Shown here one piece after another: positions 26,350-35,656 of a stretch of DNA of 64,000 nucleotides. The DNA lies in contig CAXXGW010000008.1 of the NCBI GenBank assembly GCA_963666755.2, forward strand, positions 259,767-323,766, given 5' to 3'. The stretch comes from CAXXOK01 sp963666755. GTDB lineage: Bacteria > Bacillota > Clostridia > Christensenellales > Aristaeellaceae. Every line of letters starts with the position of its first letter. Position 1 is the first letter of the stretch. The translations under genes were made by a program, and so were the position numbers. Under the pieces are notes generated by a model, which saw only the letters and a program-made list of their open reading frames with translations, was not told the DNA's origin and did no database searches.

Positions 26350-27918
26350 TCAGCGCACGGTGAAAAAGCGCATCATCTCGGCCAGCCGCGCCGCCTGATC
26401 TTCCAGCGAGGTGGCGGCGGCGGCGGATTCCTCCACCAGGGCGGCGTTCTGCTGGGTGGTCTCGTCGATATGGCCCAGGGCGTCGTTGACCTGTTCGATG
26501 CCCGAAGATTGTTCCCGGCTGGCCTCGGTGATCTCGACCACGATGTCGGCCACCTCGCGCACGGCGCCGACGATTTCATCCAGGGCCTTGCCGGTGGCGA
26601 CCACCAATTCCCCGCCGGAATGGACCTGGGCGGCGCTGTCGCCGATCAGCGTCTTGATTTCCTTGGACGCCTGCGCCGAACGTTGCGCCAAATTGCCCAC
26701 CTCAGCCGCCACCACGGCGAAGCCCTTGCCCGCATCGCCCGCCCGCGCCGCCTCGACCGCCGCGTTCAGCGCCAGCAGATTGGTCTGGAAGGCGATCTCG
26801 TTGATCATGCCGACGATGGCTTCGATCTTTTCCGAACCGCTGCGGATGCGGCCCATGGCGGCGATGGCGTCACCCACCACCGTACCGCCCTGCAACGCCA
26901 CGTCGCGGGCCCGCGCCGCCAGATCGTTGGCGCGGGTGGCGCTGGTGGCGTTGCGGCGCACGGCGGCGGCCAATTGCTGTAGCGCGGCGGCGGTTTCCTC
27001 AAGATTGGCGGCCTGCTGTTCCGAGCGTTCGGACAGGTCGTTGCTGCCCGCCGCCACTTCCGACGCCGCCCCGGCGATTTCATGCGCCGCCGAATTGATG
27101 CCCGCGACCACCCCTGACAGGGTTTCCGCCGTGCGGTTGATGTCGTCCTTGAGTTCCCCGAACACGCCGTGGTGATCGGCGGTGACCCGGCGGCTCAGAT
27201 CGCCGTCGGCCACCGCGCCTAGGACCGCCGCCACGTCGCCCAGCGCCGAATCGGTGGTCGCCACCAGACCATTGACCGCCTGACAGAGGTCGCGGAAAAA
27301 GCCATCCTTACCCGCCAGCGGAATGCGCTGCGACAGATCGCCGTCGCGGGCCGCCCCGACCACCGCCGTCAGTTCGGCCACCAGCACCGCTTCGCGCTTT
27401 TGCTGCTCGGCCACCGCCTGCTCGCGCACGGTGTCCAGATAGACCGACACCGCCAGATCGATGTCCAGCAGCACGTCGCGGGCGATGATGGAATGCAACC
27501 GCCCCAGTTCCACCTTGTTTCCGGCCCCGAACAGATTGGTCTTCTGCGTCTCGGTCGCCACCGCCAACAGGCGGGCCAGCACCATGGCGTAGCCGCCGAT
27601 ATACCAATGGGGTTCCAGGCCGATACGGGCGTGGGTGCGGCCGATCTCGCGCACCGAATTCATGTAATCCGCGTCGAAGGCGCCTGAGAACAGCCGCATC
27701 CAATGCTTCTTCTGCGCCGCCTTGGCGTGGTTGACCACGCCCTCGTGCGGGAACAGCGCCTCCAGTTCGGGAAAGCTGCGGATATGGCGATAGAATTCGT
27801 CCAGGACGCCGTCCAGGCACCGTTCCAGCACCGGCCTGAAGGTACGCAGGACATCCTTGTCCGCGCTGATTACGGACAACAGCGCCAAGCGCTTTGCGAG
27901 AAGATCTCCGGTGCTCAT
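26350..27918 (-). CDS. Globin-coupled soluble chemoreceptor (HemAT-like)
   Basis: A 522-residue methyl-accepting protein without membrane segments. Residues 1-175 form a globin-coupled sensor domain; the proximal haem histidine is H96 in GRTHARIGLEPHWYIGGY, the strongly conserved core of the family. Residues 180-270 contain two HAMP-like segments (VGAARDGDLSQRI, LGAVADGDLSRRV), and residues 280-520 are the signalling coiled coil with the hairpin tip EIAFQTNLLALNAAVEAARAG. It should bind O2 through haem and signal to CheA/CheW, that is, aerotaxis. It stands alone with no che gene adjacent, which is normal for transducers. Confidence 0.9.
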   Translation of the reverse strand: MSTGDLLAKRLALLSVISADKDVLRTFRPVLERCLDGVLDEFYRHIRSFPELEALFPHEGVVNHAKAAQKKHWMRLFSGAFDADYMNSVREIGRTHARIGLEPHWYIGGYAMVLARLLAVATETQKTNLFGAGNKVELGRLHSIIARDVLLDIDLAVSVYLDTVREQAVAEQQKREAVLVAELTAVVGAARDGDLSQRIPLAGKDGFFRDLCQAVNGLVATTDSALGDVAAVLGAVADGDLSRRVTADHHGVFGELKDDINRTAETLSGVVAGINSAAHEIAGAASEVAAGSNDLSERSEQQAANLEETAAALQQLAAAVRRNATSATRANDLAARARDVALQGGTVVGDAIAAMGRIRSGSEKIEAIVGMINEIAFQTNLLALNAAVEAARAGDAGKGFAVVAAEVGNLAQRSAQASKEIKTLIGDSAAQVHSGGELVVATGKALDEIVGAVREVADIVVEITEASREQSSGIEQVNDALGHIDETTQQNAALVEESAAAATSLEDQAARLAEMMRFFTVR

Positions 27919-27984
27919 TCCAACCCTGCGCTGCGCTTGAAAAAGGAATTCATGGTAAGCGCAACTATCGCCCGCGCCAATGGT

Positions 27985-28752
27985 TCACAGGTTGCGGTCG
28001 TATCCGCCGTTGGAGGGATAGCGCACCCCGGTCAGGTACAACCCGTCCGGCGGACAGGTCGGGCCGCCCGCCTTGCGGTCGCGGGCGTCCAGCGCGCATT
28101 TCATGTCCTCGGGCCGCCACTTGCCCTCGCCCACCAGCTTGAGCGTGCCGACCATGTTGCGCACCTGATGGTGCAGGAACGACTGCGCGGCGGTCACCAC
28201 ATGGATTTCCTCGCCCACCCGGCTGACGTCCAGACGCTCCATGGTCTTCATCGGGCTTTTCGCCTGGCATTCGCTGGCGCGGAAGGTGGTGAAATCGTGA
28301 TGGCCCAGCAGGTATTGCGCACCCGCGTGCATGGCATCGACATCCAGTGCCACCGGCACCCACCACACCCGCCCGGCATCCAGTCCGGCCGGGGCGCGGC
28401 GGTTGAGGATGCGGAACAGATAGGAGCGCCCGGTGGCGGAGAAGCGGGCGTGGAAATCGTCGTCCACCGCCTCGGCTGCCAGCACCACCACCGGATGGGG
28501 GCGCAGGTGGAAATTCAGGCCGTCGCGCACGCGGTCGGCGCGGTAGTCGCGCGGCGCGTCGAAATGCGCCACCTGTCCGGTGGCGTGCACCCCGGCATCG
28601 GTGCGTCCGGCGCATTGCACCAGGGTCCGGGTCTGGCAGAAGCGCTCGACCGCGTCTTCCAGCGCCAGCTGCACTGAAGGGCCGTGTTCCTGCCGCTGCC
28701 AGCCGTGATAGGGGCGGCCGTCATATTCGAGAGTGAGCCTGTAGCGGGGCAT
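27985..28752 (-). CDS. truA: tRNA pseudouridine(38-40) synthase
   Basis: A 255-residue enzyme that makes pseudouridine at positions 38-40 in the anticodon arm of tRNAs. The catalytic aspartate motif is CAGRTDAGVHATGQ (near residue 48), and the N-terminal LEYDGRPYHGWQRQ is diagnostic. The ATG overlaps the fmt stop (ATGA), so def-fmt-truA read as one operon. Normal length. Confidence 0.96.
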   Translation of the reverse strand: MPRYRLTLEYDGRPYHGWQRQEHGPSVQLALEDAVERFCQTRTLVQCAGRTDAGVHATGQVAHFDAPRDYRADRVRDGLNFHLRPHPVVVLAAEAVDDDFHARFSATGRSYLFRILNRRAPAGLDAGRVWWVPVALDVDAMHAGAQYLLGHHDFTTFRASECQAKSPMKTMERLDVSRVGEEIHVVTAAQSFLHHQVRNMVGTLKLVGEGKWRPEDMKCALDARDRKAGGPTCPPDGLYLTGVRYPSNGGYDRNL

Positions 28753-29660
28753 CAGCCCAGGACCGTGCCCTTGGGCACCGCATAGCCGCGCAGCAGCTCG
28801 GCGGCGGCCATGGGTCCCTTGCCGGGCCGCTGCGCCCGCAGCAGCCGCAGGGCGCCGCCGCCGCAGGCGATGCACAACGCATCGTCCAGGGCGGTGCCGG
28901 GCGCGCCATTGCCCGCCACCGGCTCGGCCACCAGCACCTTCAGGCGTTCGCCGTTCAGCTCGCACCACACCCCCGGCCACGGCGTCAGGCCGCGCACTTG
29001 CCGGTCCAACTCGGCGGCGGGGCGGGTCCAGTCCAGACGGCCCTCGTCCTTGCTCAGCTTGGCGGCGTAAGTCACGCCGTCCTCGGGCTGTTTCACATGC
29101 GGCAACTGGTCGTAGCGGGCTACCGCCTCGACGATCAGCCGCGCCCCCATCTCGGCCAATTGGTCGTGCAGGATGGCGGCGTTGGTCTGCGGCGTGATCG
29201 CCACCTTGTCCACCAGCAGCATGTCGCCGGTGTCCAGCCCCACATCCATCTGCATGATGGTCACGCCGGTCTCGGCATCGCCCGCCAGGATGGCGCGCTG
29301 GATGGGGGCGGCGCCGCGCCAGCGCGGCAACAGCGAGGCATGGACGTTCAGGCAGCCCAGGCGCGGCGCGTCCAGCACCGCTTTGGGCAGGATCAGGCCA
29401 TAGGCGGCGACCACCGCCATGTCCAAATCCAGATCGCGGAACGCCTGCCGGTCGGCCTCGTCCTTGAGGTTCTTGGGGGTGCGGACCTCGATCCCCTTGG
29501 ATTGGGCGAAGGCGTGCACCGGGGTCAGCTGTTCCTTGTGCCCGCGCCCGGCAGGGCGCGGCGGCTGGGAATAGACGCAGACCACGTCGTGACCGGCATC
29601 CAGCAGGGCGGCGAGGATCGGCACCGAGAAATCGGGCGTCCCCATGAAGCACAGGCGCAT
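28752..29660 (-). CDS. fmt: Methionyl-tRNA formyltransferase
   Basis: A 302-residue enzyme that formylates initiator Met-tRNA using 10-formyl-tetrahydrofolate. The start region RLCFMGTPDFSVP and the catalytic segment NVHASLLPRWRGAAPIQRA, with VGLDTGDM, are diagnostic. Two starts are possible: ATG at 29660, matching the usual N-terminus of the family, and TTG at 29669, which overlaps the def stop and has GAAGGA six bases upstream. I prefer the ATG on homology but cannot exclude the TTG. Confidence 0.95.
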   Translation of the reverse strand: MRLCFMGTPDFSVPILAALLDAGHDVVCVYSQPPRPAGRGHKEQLTPVHAFAQSKGIEVRTPKNLKDEADRQAFRDLDLDMAVVAAYGLILPKAVLDAPRLGCLNVHASLLPRWRGAAPIQRAILAGDAETGVTIMQMDVGLDTGDMLLVDKVAITPQTNAAILHDQLAEMGARLIVEAVARYDQLPHVKQPEDGVTYAAKLSKDEGRLDWTRPAAELDRQVRGLTPWPGVWCELNGERLKVLVAEPVAGNGAPGTALDDALCIACGGGALRLLRAQRPGKGPMAAAELLRGYAVPKGTVLG

Positions 29661-29665
29661 GGCGG

Positions 29666-30178
29666 TCAACCCGCGTCCTTCTTGGCCTTCAACAGCTTGC
29701 GCAGGATCATGTTGCGCTTCAGCGACGACAGATGGTCGATGAACAGGATGCCGTCCAGATGGTCCATCTCGTGCTGCAACACGGTAGCGAGCAGGCCGTC
29801 GGCCTCCATCTCGCGCGTTTCGTTCTGCGGATCGAGATAGCGCACGCGGATAGCACGCGGGCGCACCACGGCGGCGTAATGCTCGGGCACCGACAGGCAG
29901 CCCTCTTCATAGGTGTTGTCGTCGTCCGACGCCCAGACGATTTCCGGATTGACCATGCGCAGCGGCTGGCGGTCTTCCTCGTCGCGGCCGATATCCATGA
30001 CGATGACCCGGCGGACCACCCCCACCTGCGGCGCGGCCAGACCGATGCCCGGCGCGGCGTACATGGTTTCCAGCATGTCGTCCATCAACTGGCGCAGTTC
30101 GTCGTCCACCGCCTCGACGCGGGTGGCCTTCTGCTTCAACCGGGGATCGGGAGCGGTGAGGATGGGGAGCAGAGCCAT
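29666..30178 (-). CDS. def: Peptide deformylase
   Basis: A 170-residue iron enzyme that removes the formyl group from new proteins. All three family motifs are present: GIGLAAPQVG, EEGCLSVPE (the cysteine is a metal ligand) and LQHEMDHLDG (two histidine ligands and catalytic Glu). The ATG at 30178 gives the standard start (ALLPILTAPDPRL) and has AAGGTG about ten bases upstream. First gene of def-fmt-truA. Confidence 0.96.
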   Translation of the reverse strand: MALLPILTAPDPRLKQKATRVEAVDDELRQLMDDMLETMYAAPGIGLAAPQVGVVRRVIVMDIGRDEEDRQPLRMVNPEIVWASDDDNTYEEGCLSVPEHYAAVVRPRAIRVRYLDPQNETREMEADGLLATVLQHEMDHLDGILFIDHLSSLKRNMILRKLLKAKKDAG

Positions 30179-30355
30179 GGAGGCGACACCTTTGTGAGAA
30201 TTCCACAGGGGGAGATATGGAACCTGCACCGGTGCGTCAAGCGAATCCCCCACTGACTTGTCGTAATCGCCCTCAAACGGCGGGCGAGGCGCCTCCGCGC
30301 CTCTTGCCTTCCGCGGCATAAGCCGCGCGGCCCCTTGGGCCTAATACCCCGGATG

Positions 30356-30378
30356 GAGAGGCATTGAGGATGCCTCTC
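30356..30378 (-). terminator. Hairpin at the end of the DUF4139 gene
   Basis: GAGAGGCAT (30356-30364) and ATGCCTCTC (30370-30378) form a nine-base perfect stem with a five-base loop, starting at the stop codon of the leftward DUF4139 gene. No T-run follows, so it may be a Rho-independent terminator of weak type or an mRNA 3'-end stabiliser. The rest of the 198-base gap to def holds two smaller hairpins (around 30311-30327 and 30329-30341) and no gene. Confidence 0.4.
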
Positions 30379-31774
30379 ACCCCTTCACGCGGGCACGATA
30401 GGTCAGCACCGTCTCGCCCTTGGCCGGGACCGTCACGCTCCAGGCGGCGGTGAAGGCGTTCTCCTTGCTGTGCTTGGCGCTCTCGTCCAGCACCAGCCAT
30501 TCGCCGCCGAAGGTCTCGCGCACTGTCACCTTGGCCGGGGCATCGCCGCCATTGGCCAGACGCACCTGCCATTGCGCTTCGGTGATCTCGGCGGAAACGC
30601 GGGTGAAATCGGTCTGGCTGCGCCGGGCGGTGACGTCGAAGGCGCGGCCCAGCGTCACGCGGGCGCTGGCCCCGGCGGGGGTGGCGGCCAGACGGTCCTC
30701 GCCCAGGAAGGTGGCGGCGCCGTCCTTGGCCCGTTGGAACACGCGGATGGTTCCGGCGGGCAGCGGCTCGCCATTGCCGTTCTTCAGGCGCAGCAGCGCC
30801 TGGGGATGGACCGGCGGCTGCTCGGGCTGGCGGTCCCGCCAGGCCTGCCCGGGCAGCGGCTCCAGCACCAATTGCCGTTCGGCGTTCAGGGTCTGCGGCG
30901 CCAGCAGCGGCACCTGCTTGCGCTCGCCGTCCTTCAGGCTGACCGGCTGCGCCAGGGTATAGAGGTGATAGCCGCCCACCGCCTGACGGCTGGGCGGTTC
31001 GGCCATGGGGGCGGCGGCCATCAACGCCTTTTCCATGCGCGCCATGCGTACCGGTGCGGCGTCGGCTACGCTGTTGAGGTCGCCCGCCATCACCTGCACG
31101 CGGGCATTGGCGAAATCCGCCCCGGCATTGTTGCTGAGCGTGGCCCAGGCCGACAGCGCCGCCTTGTCGCCACTCGGCGCCAACTCAGCCACGTAATCGG
31201 CTTGCCACGACAGACCGCCGGTCAGATAGGACAATTCGATGTCGCGCTTGCCGCTCTGGTCGGCGGCGATGGTGGCGCGATAGGCGGGCACGCCGCGCAA
31301 TTCGGCGGGCAGGGCATCATAGAGAATGCGGGCGGGCGTTCCCGCCACCACCTTGCCGCCCACCTGGAACAGCGGGTTGGGTCCGGCCGAGATGATTTTG
31401 GCACGGTCCTCGCGCTCGGCGCCGCCGCCATCGCGCCACACCACCGTCACCTCTTGCCCGACCGAGGAGGCCAGCAGGGTATCGGCATCCAGGCCCGACA
31501 GGCGGAAGCCCTGTTCCTGCACGGCAAGGCCGGAACCGGCCAGCATGGCGGAGGTATCGCGGGCCTGCCGCGCCACGCCCTCGACCACCAGCAATTGGGG
31601 GCCCTTGTCCAGGCTGGCGCTGCGGCGGTCGCGCACCAGGGCGGTGTCGTCCTGGGTCAGAGTCAGGCTCAGGCCACTGCGGTCCGTCGGCGACAGCACG
31701 GTGTCGGCGAAGCCCGCCGCCGCCAACAGCGGCAGACAGGCAATTGCGGTAAGCAGGGCGAGGCGCCGTCTCAT
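30377..31774 (-). CDS. DUF4139 secreted protein
   Basis: A 465-residue exported protein with a signal peptide (RRRLALLTAIACLPLLAAAGFA). The central part (SGKRDIELSYLTGGLSWQADY, near residue 200) is characteristic of DUF4139, a beta-rich family of unknown role that in other organisms is often described as mucoidy-inhibitor-like. The ATG at 31774 is chosen for its GGAG eight bases upstream and because it begins the signal peptide; an ATG at 31798 lacks a ribosome site. Divergent from rmuC with 74 bp between. Confidence 0.85.
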   Translation of the reverse strand: MRRRLALLTAIACLPLLAAAGFADTVLSPTDRSGLSLTLTQDDTALVRDRRSASLDKGPQLLVVEGVARQARDTSAMLAGSGLAVQEQGFRLSGLDADTLLASSVGQEVTVVWRDGGGAEREDRAKIISAGPNPLFQVGGKVVAGTPARILYDALPAELRGVPAYRATIAADQSGKRDIELSYLTGGLSWQADYVAELAPSGDKAALSAWATLSNNAGADFANARVQVMAGDLNSVADAAPVRMARMEKALMAAAPMAEPPSRQAVGGYHLYTLAQPVSLKDGERKQVPLLAPQTLNAERQLVLEPLPGQAWRDRQPEQPPVHPQALLRLKNGNGEPLPAGTIRVFQRAKDGAATFLGEDRLAATPAGASARVTLGRAFDVTARRSQTDFTRVSAEITEAQWQVRLANGGDAPAKVTVRETFGGEWLVLDESAKHSKENAFTAAWSVTVPAKGETVLTYRARVKG

Positions 31775-31848
31775 GGGGGATCTCCACGTGATCTTCATGT
31801 CAGCGTTTCTATGCTATGAAAACGGCGGCACGATGGCAGAGGAGAAAG

Positions 31849-32997
31849 ATGGTGGACGCGGCGACGATGATCGTGGGGGCGATCGCCCTGGTGGCGGTGG
31901 GCGCGGCGGTGGTGCTGGCGCTGCGCGCCCAGGGTGCGGCGGGCGCCCAGCAGGACGGGCTGGCCCGCGCCGTGGACGGCGTCGCCCAGACCCAGGCGGC
32001 ACTGACCGGACGGCTGGCGCAACTGGCCGAGACCCAGGCCGCCGCCCAGGCGCAATTGTCGGAACGCATGCAGGCCCAGGAACGCGCCCTGGCCCGTGCC
32101 GTCGAGGAACGGCTGGCGGCCTTGGGCAAGCGCATGGATGACGGCCTGCAACAGGCGTCGCAGCGCCAATCCACCACCCTGCACGATCTGCGGGAACGGC
32201 TGGCGGTGATCGATGCCGCGCAAAAGAACATCACCGAGCTGTCGGCCCAGGTGGTGTCGCTTCAGGACATCCTGTCCAACAAACAGGCGCGCGGTGCCTT
32301 TGGCGAAATCCAGTTGAACGACATCGTCAGCACCATGCTGCCGCCCAGCGCCTACAAGTTCCAGGCGCCGCTGGGCGACGGCCGCCGCGTCGATTGCCTG
32401 CTGGACCTGCCCAACCCGCCCGGCGCCATCGCCATCGACGCCAAGTTTCCGCTGGAAAGCTTTCACGCCTTGCGCTCGGCCCGCGACGAGGCGGAACGCA
32501 TCGCCGCCGGACGGGCCTTCGCCACGGCTATCCTCAAGCATGTGCGCGACATCGCGGAAAAATACATCGTCCCCGGCGAGACCGCCGAATCGGCGCTGAT
32601 GTTCCTGCCGTCGGAAGCCATCTACGCCGAATTGCACGCCAACTTCCCCGACGTGGTGGAAAAGTCGTTCCGCGCCAAGGTGTGGATCGTGTCGCCCACC
32701 ACCCTGATGGCGACGCTGAACACCGTGCGCGCCGTGCTGAAGGACGCCCGCATGCGCGAGCAGGCCGGGGTGATCCAAAAGGAAGTGCGCACCCTGCTGG
32801 ACGATATCGAGCGGCTGGACAGCCGCGTCACCGCCCTGGACAAGCATTTCACCCAGGCAGCCGAGGATATCCGGCAGATCCGCATCTCCACCGACAAGGT
32901 GGTCAAGCGCGCCGACCGCATCGAGGCGGTCCAGTTGGGCGACGACCCGGCCATCGAGGAAGTGGCGCCGCCCCAGCCCAAGCTGCCGAATGCCTAG
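31849..32997 (+). CDS. rmuC: DNA recombination protein RmuC
   Basis: A 382-residue RmuC-family protein. One N-terminal membrane anchor (residues 6-26) is followed by a coiled coil (about 30-135) and the nuclease-like RmuC domain (about 140-350: RGAFGEIQLNDIV, then IAIDAKFPLESF with the D-x-K pattern of PD-(D/E)XK folds). RmuC limits recombination at inverted repeats in E. coli. GAGGAGAAAG gives a strong ribosome site. The stop codon lies inside a long terminator-like hairpin. Confidence 0.92.
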   Translation: MVDAATMIVGAIALVAVGAAVVLALRAQGAAGAQQDGLARAVDGVAQTQAALTGRLAQLAETQAAAQAQLSERMQAQERALARAVEERLAALGKRMDDGLQQASQRQSTTLHDLRERLAVIDAAQKNITELSAQVVSLQDILSNKQARGAFGEIQLNDIVSTMLPPSAYKFQAPLGDGRRVDCLLDLPNPPGAIAIDAKFPLESFHALRSARDEAERIAAGRAFATAILKHVRDIAEKYIVPGETAESALMFLPSEAIYAELHANFPDVVEKSFRAKVWIVSPTTLMATLNTVRAVLKDARMREQAGVIQKEVRTLLDDIERLDSRVTALDKHFTQAAEDIRQIRISTDKVVKRADRIEAVQLGDDPAIEEVAPPQPKLPNA

Positions 32998-33030
32998 ACC
33001 GTGATGCCCTCTGTGCATCACGGTCTAGGC
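32992..33030 (+). terminator. Long terminator-like hairpin after rmuC
   Basis: Sixteen-base perfect inverted repeat (arms at 32992-33007 and 33015-33030, key core CTAGACCGTGATG) with a 7-base loop CCTCTGT, overlapping the rmuC stop codon and followed by CCCATCGTTTT. The arms are unusually long for an ordinary terminator. Confidence 0.6.
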
Positions 33031-33094
33031 CCCATCGTTTTCCCTCGCCGGGCGCGGGCATCCGCCCGCTGGGCCGCGCCCGCAATGGGCGCAG

Positions 33095-33119
33095 GGGCGA
33101 CGCGCAAGACGCGTCGCCC
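33095..33119 (-). terminator. Hairpin at the end of the PBP-like/PAS histidine kinase gene
   Basis: GGGCGACGCG (33095-33104) and CGCGTCGCCC (33110-33119) form a ten-base perfect stem with a CAAGA loop directly after the leftward kinase stop codon. There is no U-run, so it may be a weak terminator or an end-protecting hairpin. Confidence 0.4.
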
Positions 33120-35611
33120 TAACCCACCGGCTGTTCCGCCTCAAGGGTGAAGCGGAACACCGTGCCGCCGCCGGGGCGCGGTTCGTGCCACAGGCGGCCG
33201 CCATGGCGTTGCACGATGCGTTTGCAGATGGCCAGACCGACACCGGTGCCGGGATAGGTTTCGGCTGAATTGAGGCGGCGGAAGATTTCGTAGATGTCCT
33301 GATCGGTATGGGCGATGCCGATGCCGTCATCGGCCACCGCGAACACCCCGCCGCTACAGGACACGGTGATGGTGGGCGGGTGGCCGGAACGGCGGAACTT
33401 GATGGCGTTGCCAATCAGGTTCTGGAACAGCTGCATCAGTTGCACCTCGTCGGCGGTGACGCCGGGCAAGGGCTGGATATCCACCGTCGCGGCCGCCTCT
33501 TCGATGCTTTCGCGCAGATTGCTGAGCGCCAGGACGCACACCGCCGCACTATCCACCGGGGCAAAGGGCGAGCCCTTGCCGGTAACGCGGGAATAGGTCA
33601 GCAGATCGCCGATCAGCGCATGCATGCGGCTGGCGGCGCCGACCACCAGATCGATGAATTCATCGGCCTCGGCATCGAGCTTGCCGTGATAGCGCCGCTT
33701 CAGCAATTGCGAGAACGAGGCGACGGTACGCAGCGGCTCGCGCAGGTCGTGCGACGCCACATAGGCGAAGCGCTCCAACTCGGTGTTGGCCTCGGTCAGA
33801 TGGGCGACCAGACGGCGCATCTCCTCGTCATGGGCCCGCTTCTCGGTGATGTCTTCCTTGACGCCGACAAACTGCACGATGGTGCCCGAGGAATCCCGCA
33901 CCGGGGCGATCACCGCCCGCTCCCAATACAGGCTGTTATCCTTGCGGCGGTTATGGAATTCGCCGCTCCACACCCCGCCGCCGGTGATGGTGCGCCACAA
34001 TTCGGCGTATTCCTCGGCGCTTTTGTCGCCGCCTTGAAGCAGACGTGGATTCTGGCCCACAACCTCGTCGCGGCCATAGCCGGTATTGACCTCGAAGGCA
34101 CGGTTGACGAAGCGGATGGTGCCGCCGACATCGGTCACCACCACCGCCACCGGGCTTTGCTCGACCGCCTGCAACAGCGTGCGCCGCTCGCTGTCGGCGG
34201 CGACGCGTTCGGTGATGTCCTCGACGATGCCGATACCGCCGGTCACAGTGCCGTCACTGTCGCGCAGCGGCGCACAGGTCATGGACACCAGCAGGTCACG
34301 CCCGCTGAGGGACGAGCGGTAAGGTCCTTCGTAGCGGCCGCGCCGCCCGTCCAGCGGCGCCCGGATAGCGGGCAGCGGCCCCTGGTCGCGGAGATTATGC
34401 ATGCTCAACCCCAGCAGACGGTCGGGGGCCGAACACATGATGGCGGCGAAGGTGGCGTTCACATAGGTGATCACCAGATCGGAATCATAGTGGAAGATGC
34501 CGACCGGGCTGTCTTCAACCAGGGTGCGGAAGCGGGCCTCGCTTTGTTGCAGGCCCCGCCGCAGCCGCGCCATGCGCAACACCGCCAGGGTGGACAGCAA
34601 CACCGCCACGCCCAGCGCCGCCATACCCCACACCAGCCCGGCGGGGATGACCGCGCCCTCGGGCCGGTACAACAGCGGCGCGACATCGAAGCCGGGCGGC
34701 AACAGCCCCGACTCGGCGAAAACCTGGGCGATGCGCCGCCAGCGTTCGGGATTCATCTCGCCCAGCGGCACCAGTTCGGGCTGCATCAGGCGTTCCATCT
34801 CTTGCGCCTCGAACAACAATTGTTCGCGGTTGCCGCCATGATGGGCCAGGATCGATTCCACCATCTCGACCGGGTGCTGCATGGCGTATTGCCAGCCGCG
34901 CAATGACGCCGCGCGCAGGGCGGCAGCCCGGTCGGGATGATCGCGCACTTCCTGTTCGGTGGTGAACAGGGTGTCGCCGTAGAAATCCACGCCCACAGCA
35001 CGCGGGCTGAATGCCATATAGGGACGCCCCACCCGTTCGAAGGCGAAGGGTTCGTTGGTGCTGTAGGCCACCATCATGTCGGCCTTGCCGTCCAGCAAAT
35101 CCCCGGCATTACCGCGGTTGGGCACCCGCGGCAGGGCGGCGACGTCGATGCCCGAGCGGGTCAGCATGGCCGCCACCGCCACCGACAGCGGCGCATCCAT
35201 CAGCCGCTTTCCGGCCAGATCGGACAGAGACGCGATATCCGGTTGCCGCCGGGTCAGCAGAATTTCCGGCGAATGCTGCAACACCACCGCCAGCGCCACG
35301 AACGGCCGCCCGGCGGCACGCGCCAGCACCAGATTGGAATTGCCGATACCGTATTGGGCGCGGCCTTCGGCCACCTCAAGCTCGGCATCCACCTCGGGAC
35401 CGCCTTCGCGCAGGGTGACATCCAGCCCGGCCTCGGCGTAATAGCCCTGATCCAACGCCGCGTAATAGCCCGCGAACTGAAACTGGTGCAGCCATTTCAG
35501 TTGCAGGGTCACCGCCTCGCCCGCCTGGGCCGCAGGCAGTTCCACCAACATCAAGAGCGCCCCCAGCACACATGCCGCCAGGGCGCGTTCAATCAACCCC
35601 ATACCCATCAT
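33119..35611 (-). CDS. Hybrid sensor: NMT1/THI5-like binding domain + PAS + histidine kinase
   Basis: An 830-residue sensor kinase. A signal/anchor (residues 6-30) leads into a periplasmic substrate-binding domain of the NMT1/THI5 type (LQLKWLHQFQFAGYYAALDQGYYAEAG in parts, residues 36-62; to about 300). A membrane segment follows (near 325-345), then two PAS/PAC domains (about 355-465 and 475-595), a phosphoacceptor domain with ASHDLREPLRTV (near 625) and an HATPase with GNAIKFRR, ADDGIGI and GTGVGLAICK. THI5-like domains bind pyrimidine precursors or other small nitrogen compounds, so it may sense such a nutrient (inference). Possible starts at 35611, 35608 and 35602; the last has AAGGGG nine bases upstream. 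No response regulator is adjacent on this strand. Confidence 0.9.
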   Translation of the reverse strand: MMGMGLIERALAACVLGALLMLVELPAAQAGEAVTLQLKWLHQFQFAGYYAALDQGYYAEAGLDVTLREGGPEVDAELEVAEGRAQYGIGNSNLVLARAAGRPFVALAVVLQHSPEILLTRRQPDIASLSDLAGKRLMDAPLSVAVAAMLTRSGIDVAALPRVPNRGNAGDLLDGKADMMVAYSTNEPFAFERVGRPYMAFSPRAVGVDFYGDTLFTTEQEVRDHPDRAAALRAASLRGWQYAMQHPVEMVESILAHHGGNREQLLFEAQEMERLMQPELVPLGEMNPERWRRIAQVFAESGLLPPGFDVAPLLYRPEGAVIPAGLVWGMAALGVAVLLSTLAVLRMARLRRGLQQSEARFRTLVEDSPVGIFHYDSDLVITYVNATFAAIMCSAPDRLLGLSMHNLRDQGPLPAIRAPLDGRRGRYEGPYRSSLSGRDLLVSMTCAPLRDSDGTVTGGIGIVEDITERVAADSERRTLLQAVEQSPVAVVVTDVGGTIRFVNRAFEVNTGYGRDEVVGQNPRLLQGGDKSAEEYAELWRTITGGGVWSGEFHNRRKDNSLYWERAVIAPVRDSSGTIVQFVGVKEDITEKRAHDEEMRRLVAHLTEANTELERFAYVASHDLREPLRTVASFSQLLKRRYHGKLDAEADEFIDLVVGAASRMHALIGDLLTYSRVTGKGSPFAPVDSAAVCVLALSNLRESIEEAAATVDIQPLPGVTADEVQLMQLFQNLIGNAIKFRRSGHPPTITVSCSGGVFAVADDGIGIAHTDQDIYEIFRRLNSAETYPGTGVGLAICKRIVQRHGGRLWHEPRPGGGTVFRFTLEAEQPVG

Positions 35612-35656
35612 CCCCTTGCGGGTCGGCCAACGCCGCAGCGTCGGCCGTCATCCCCG

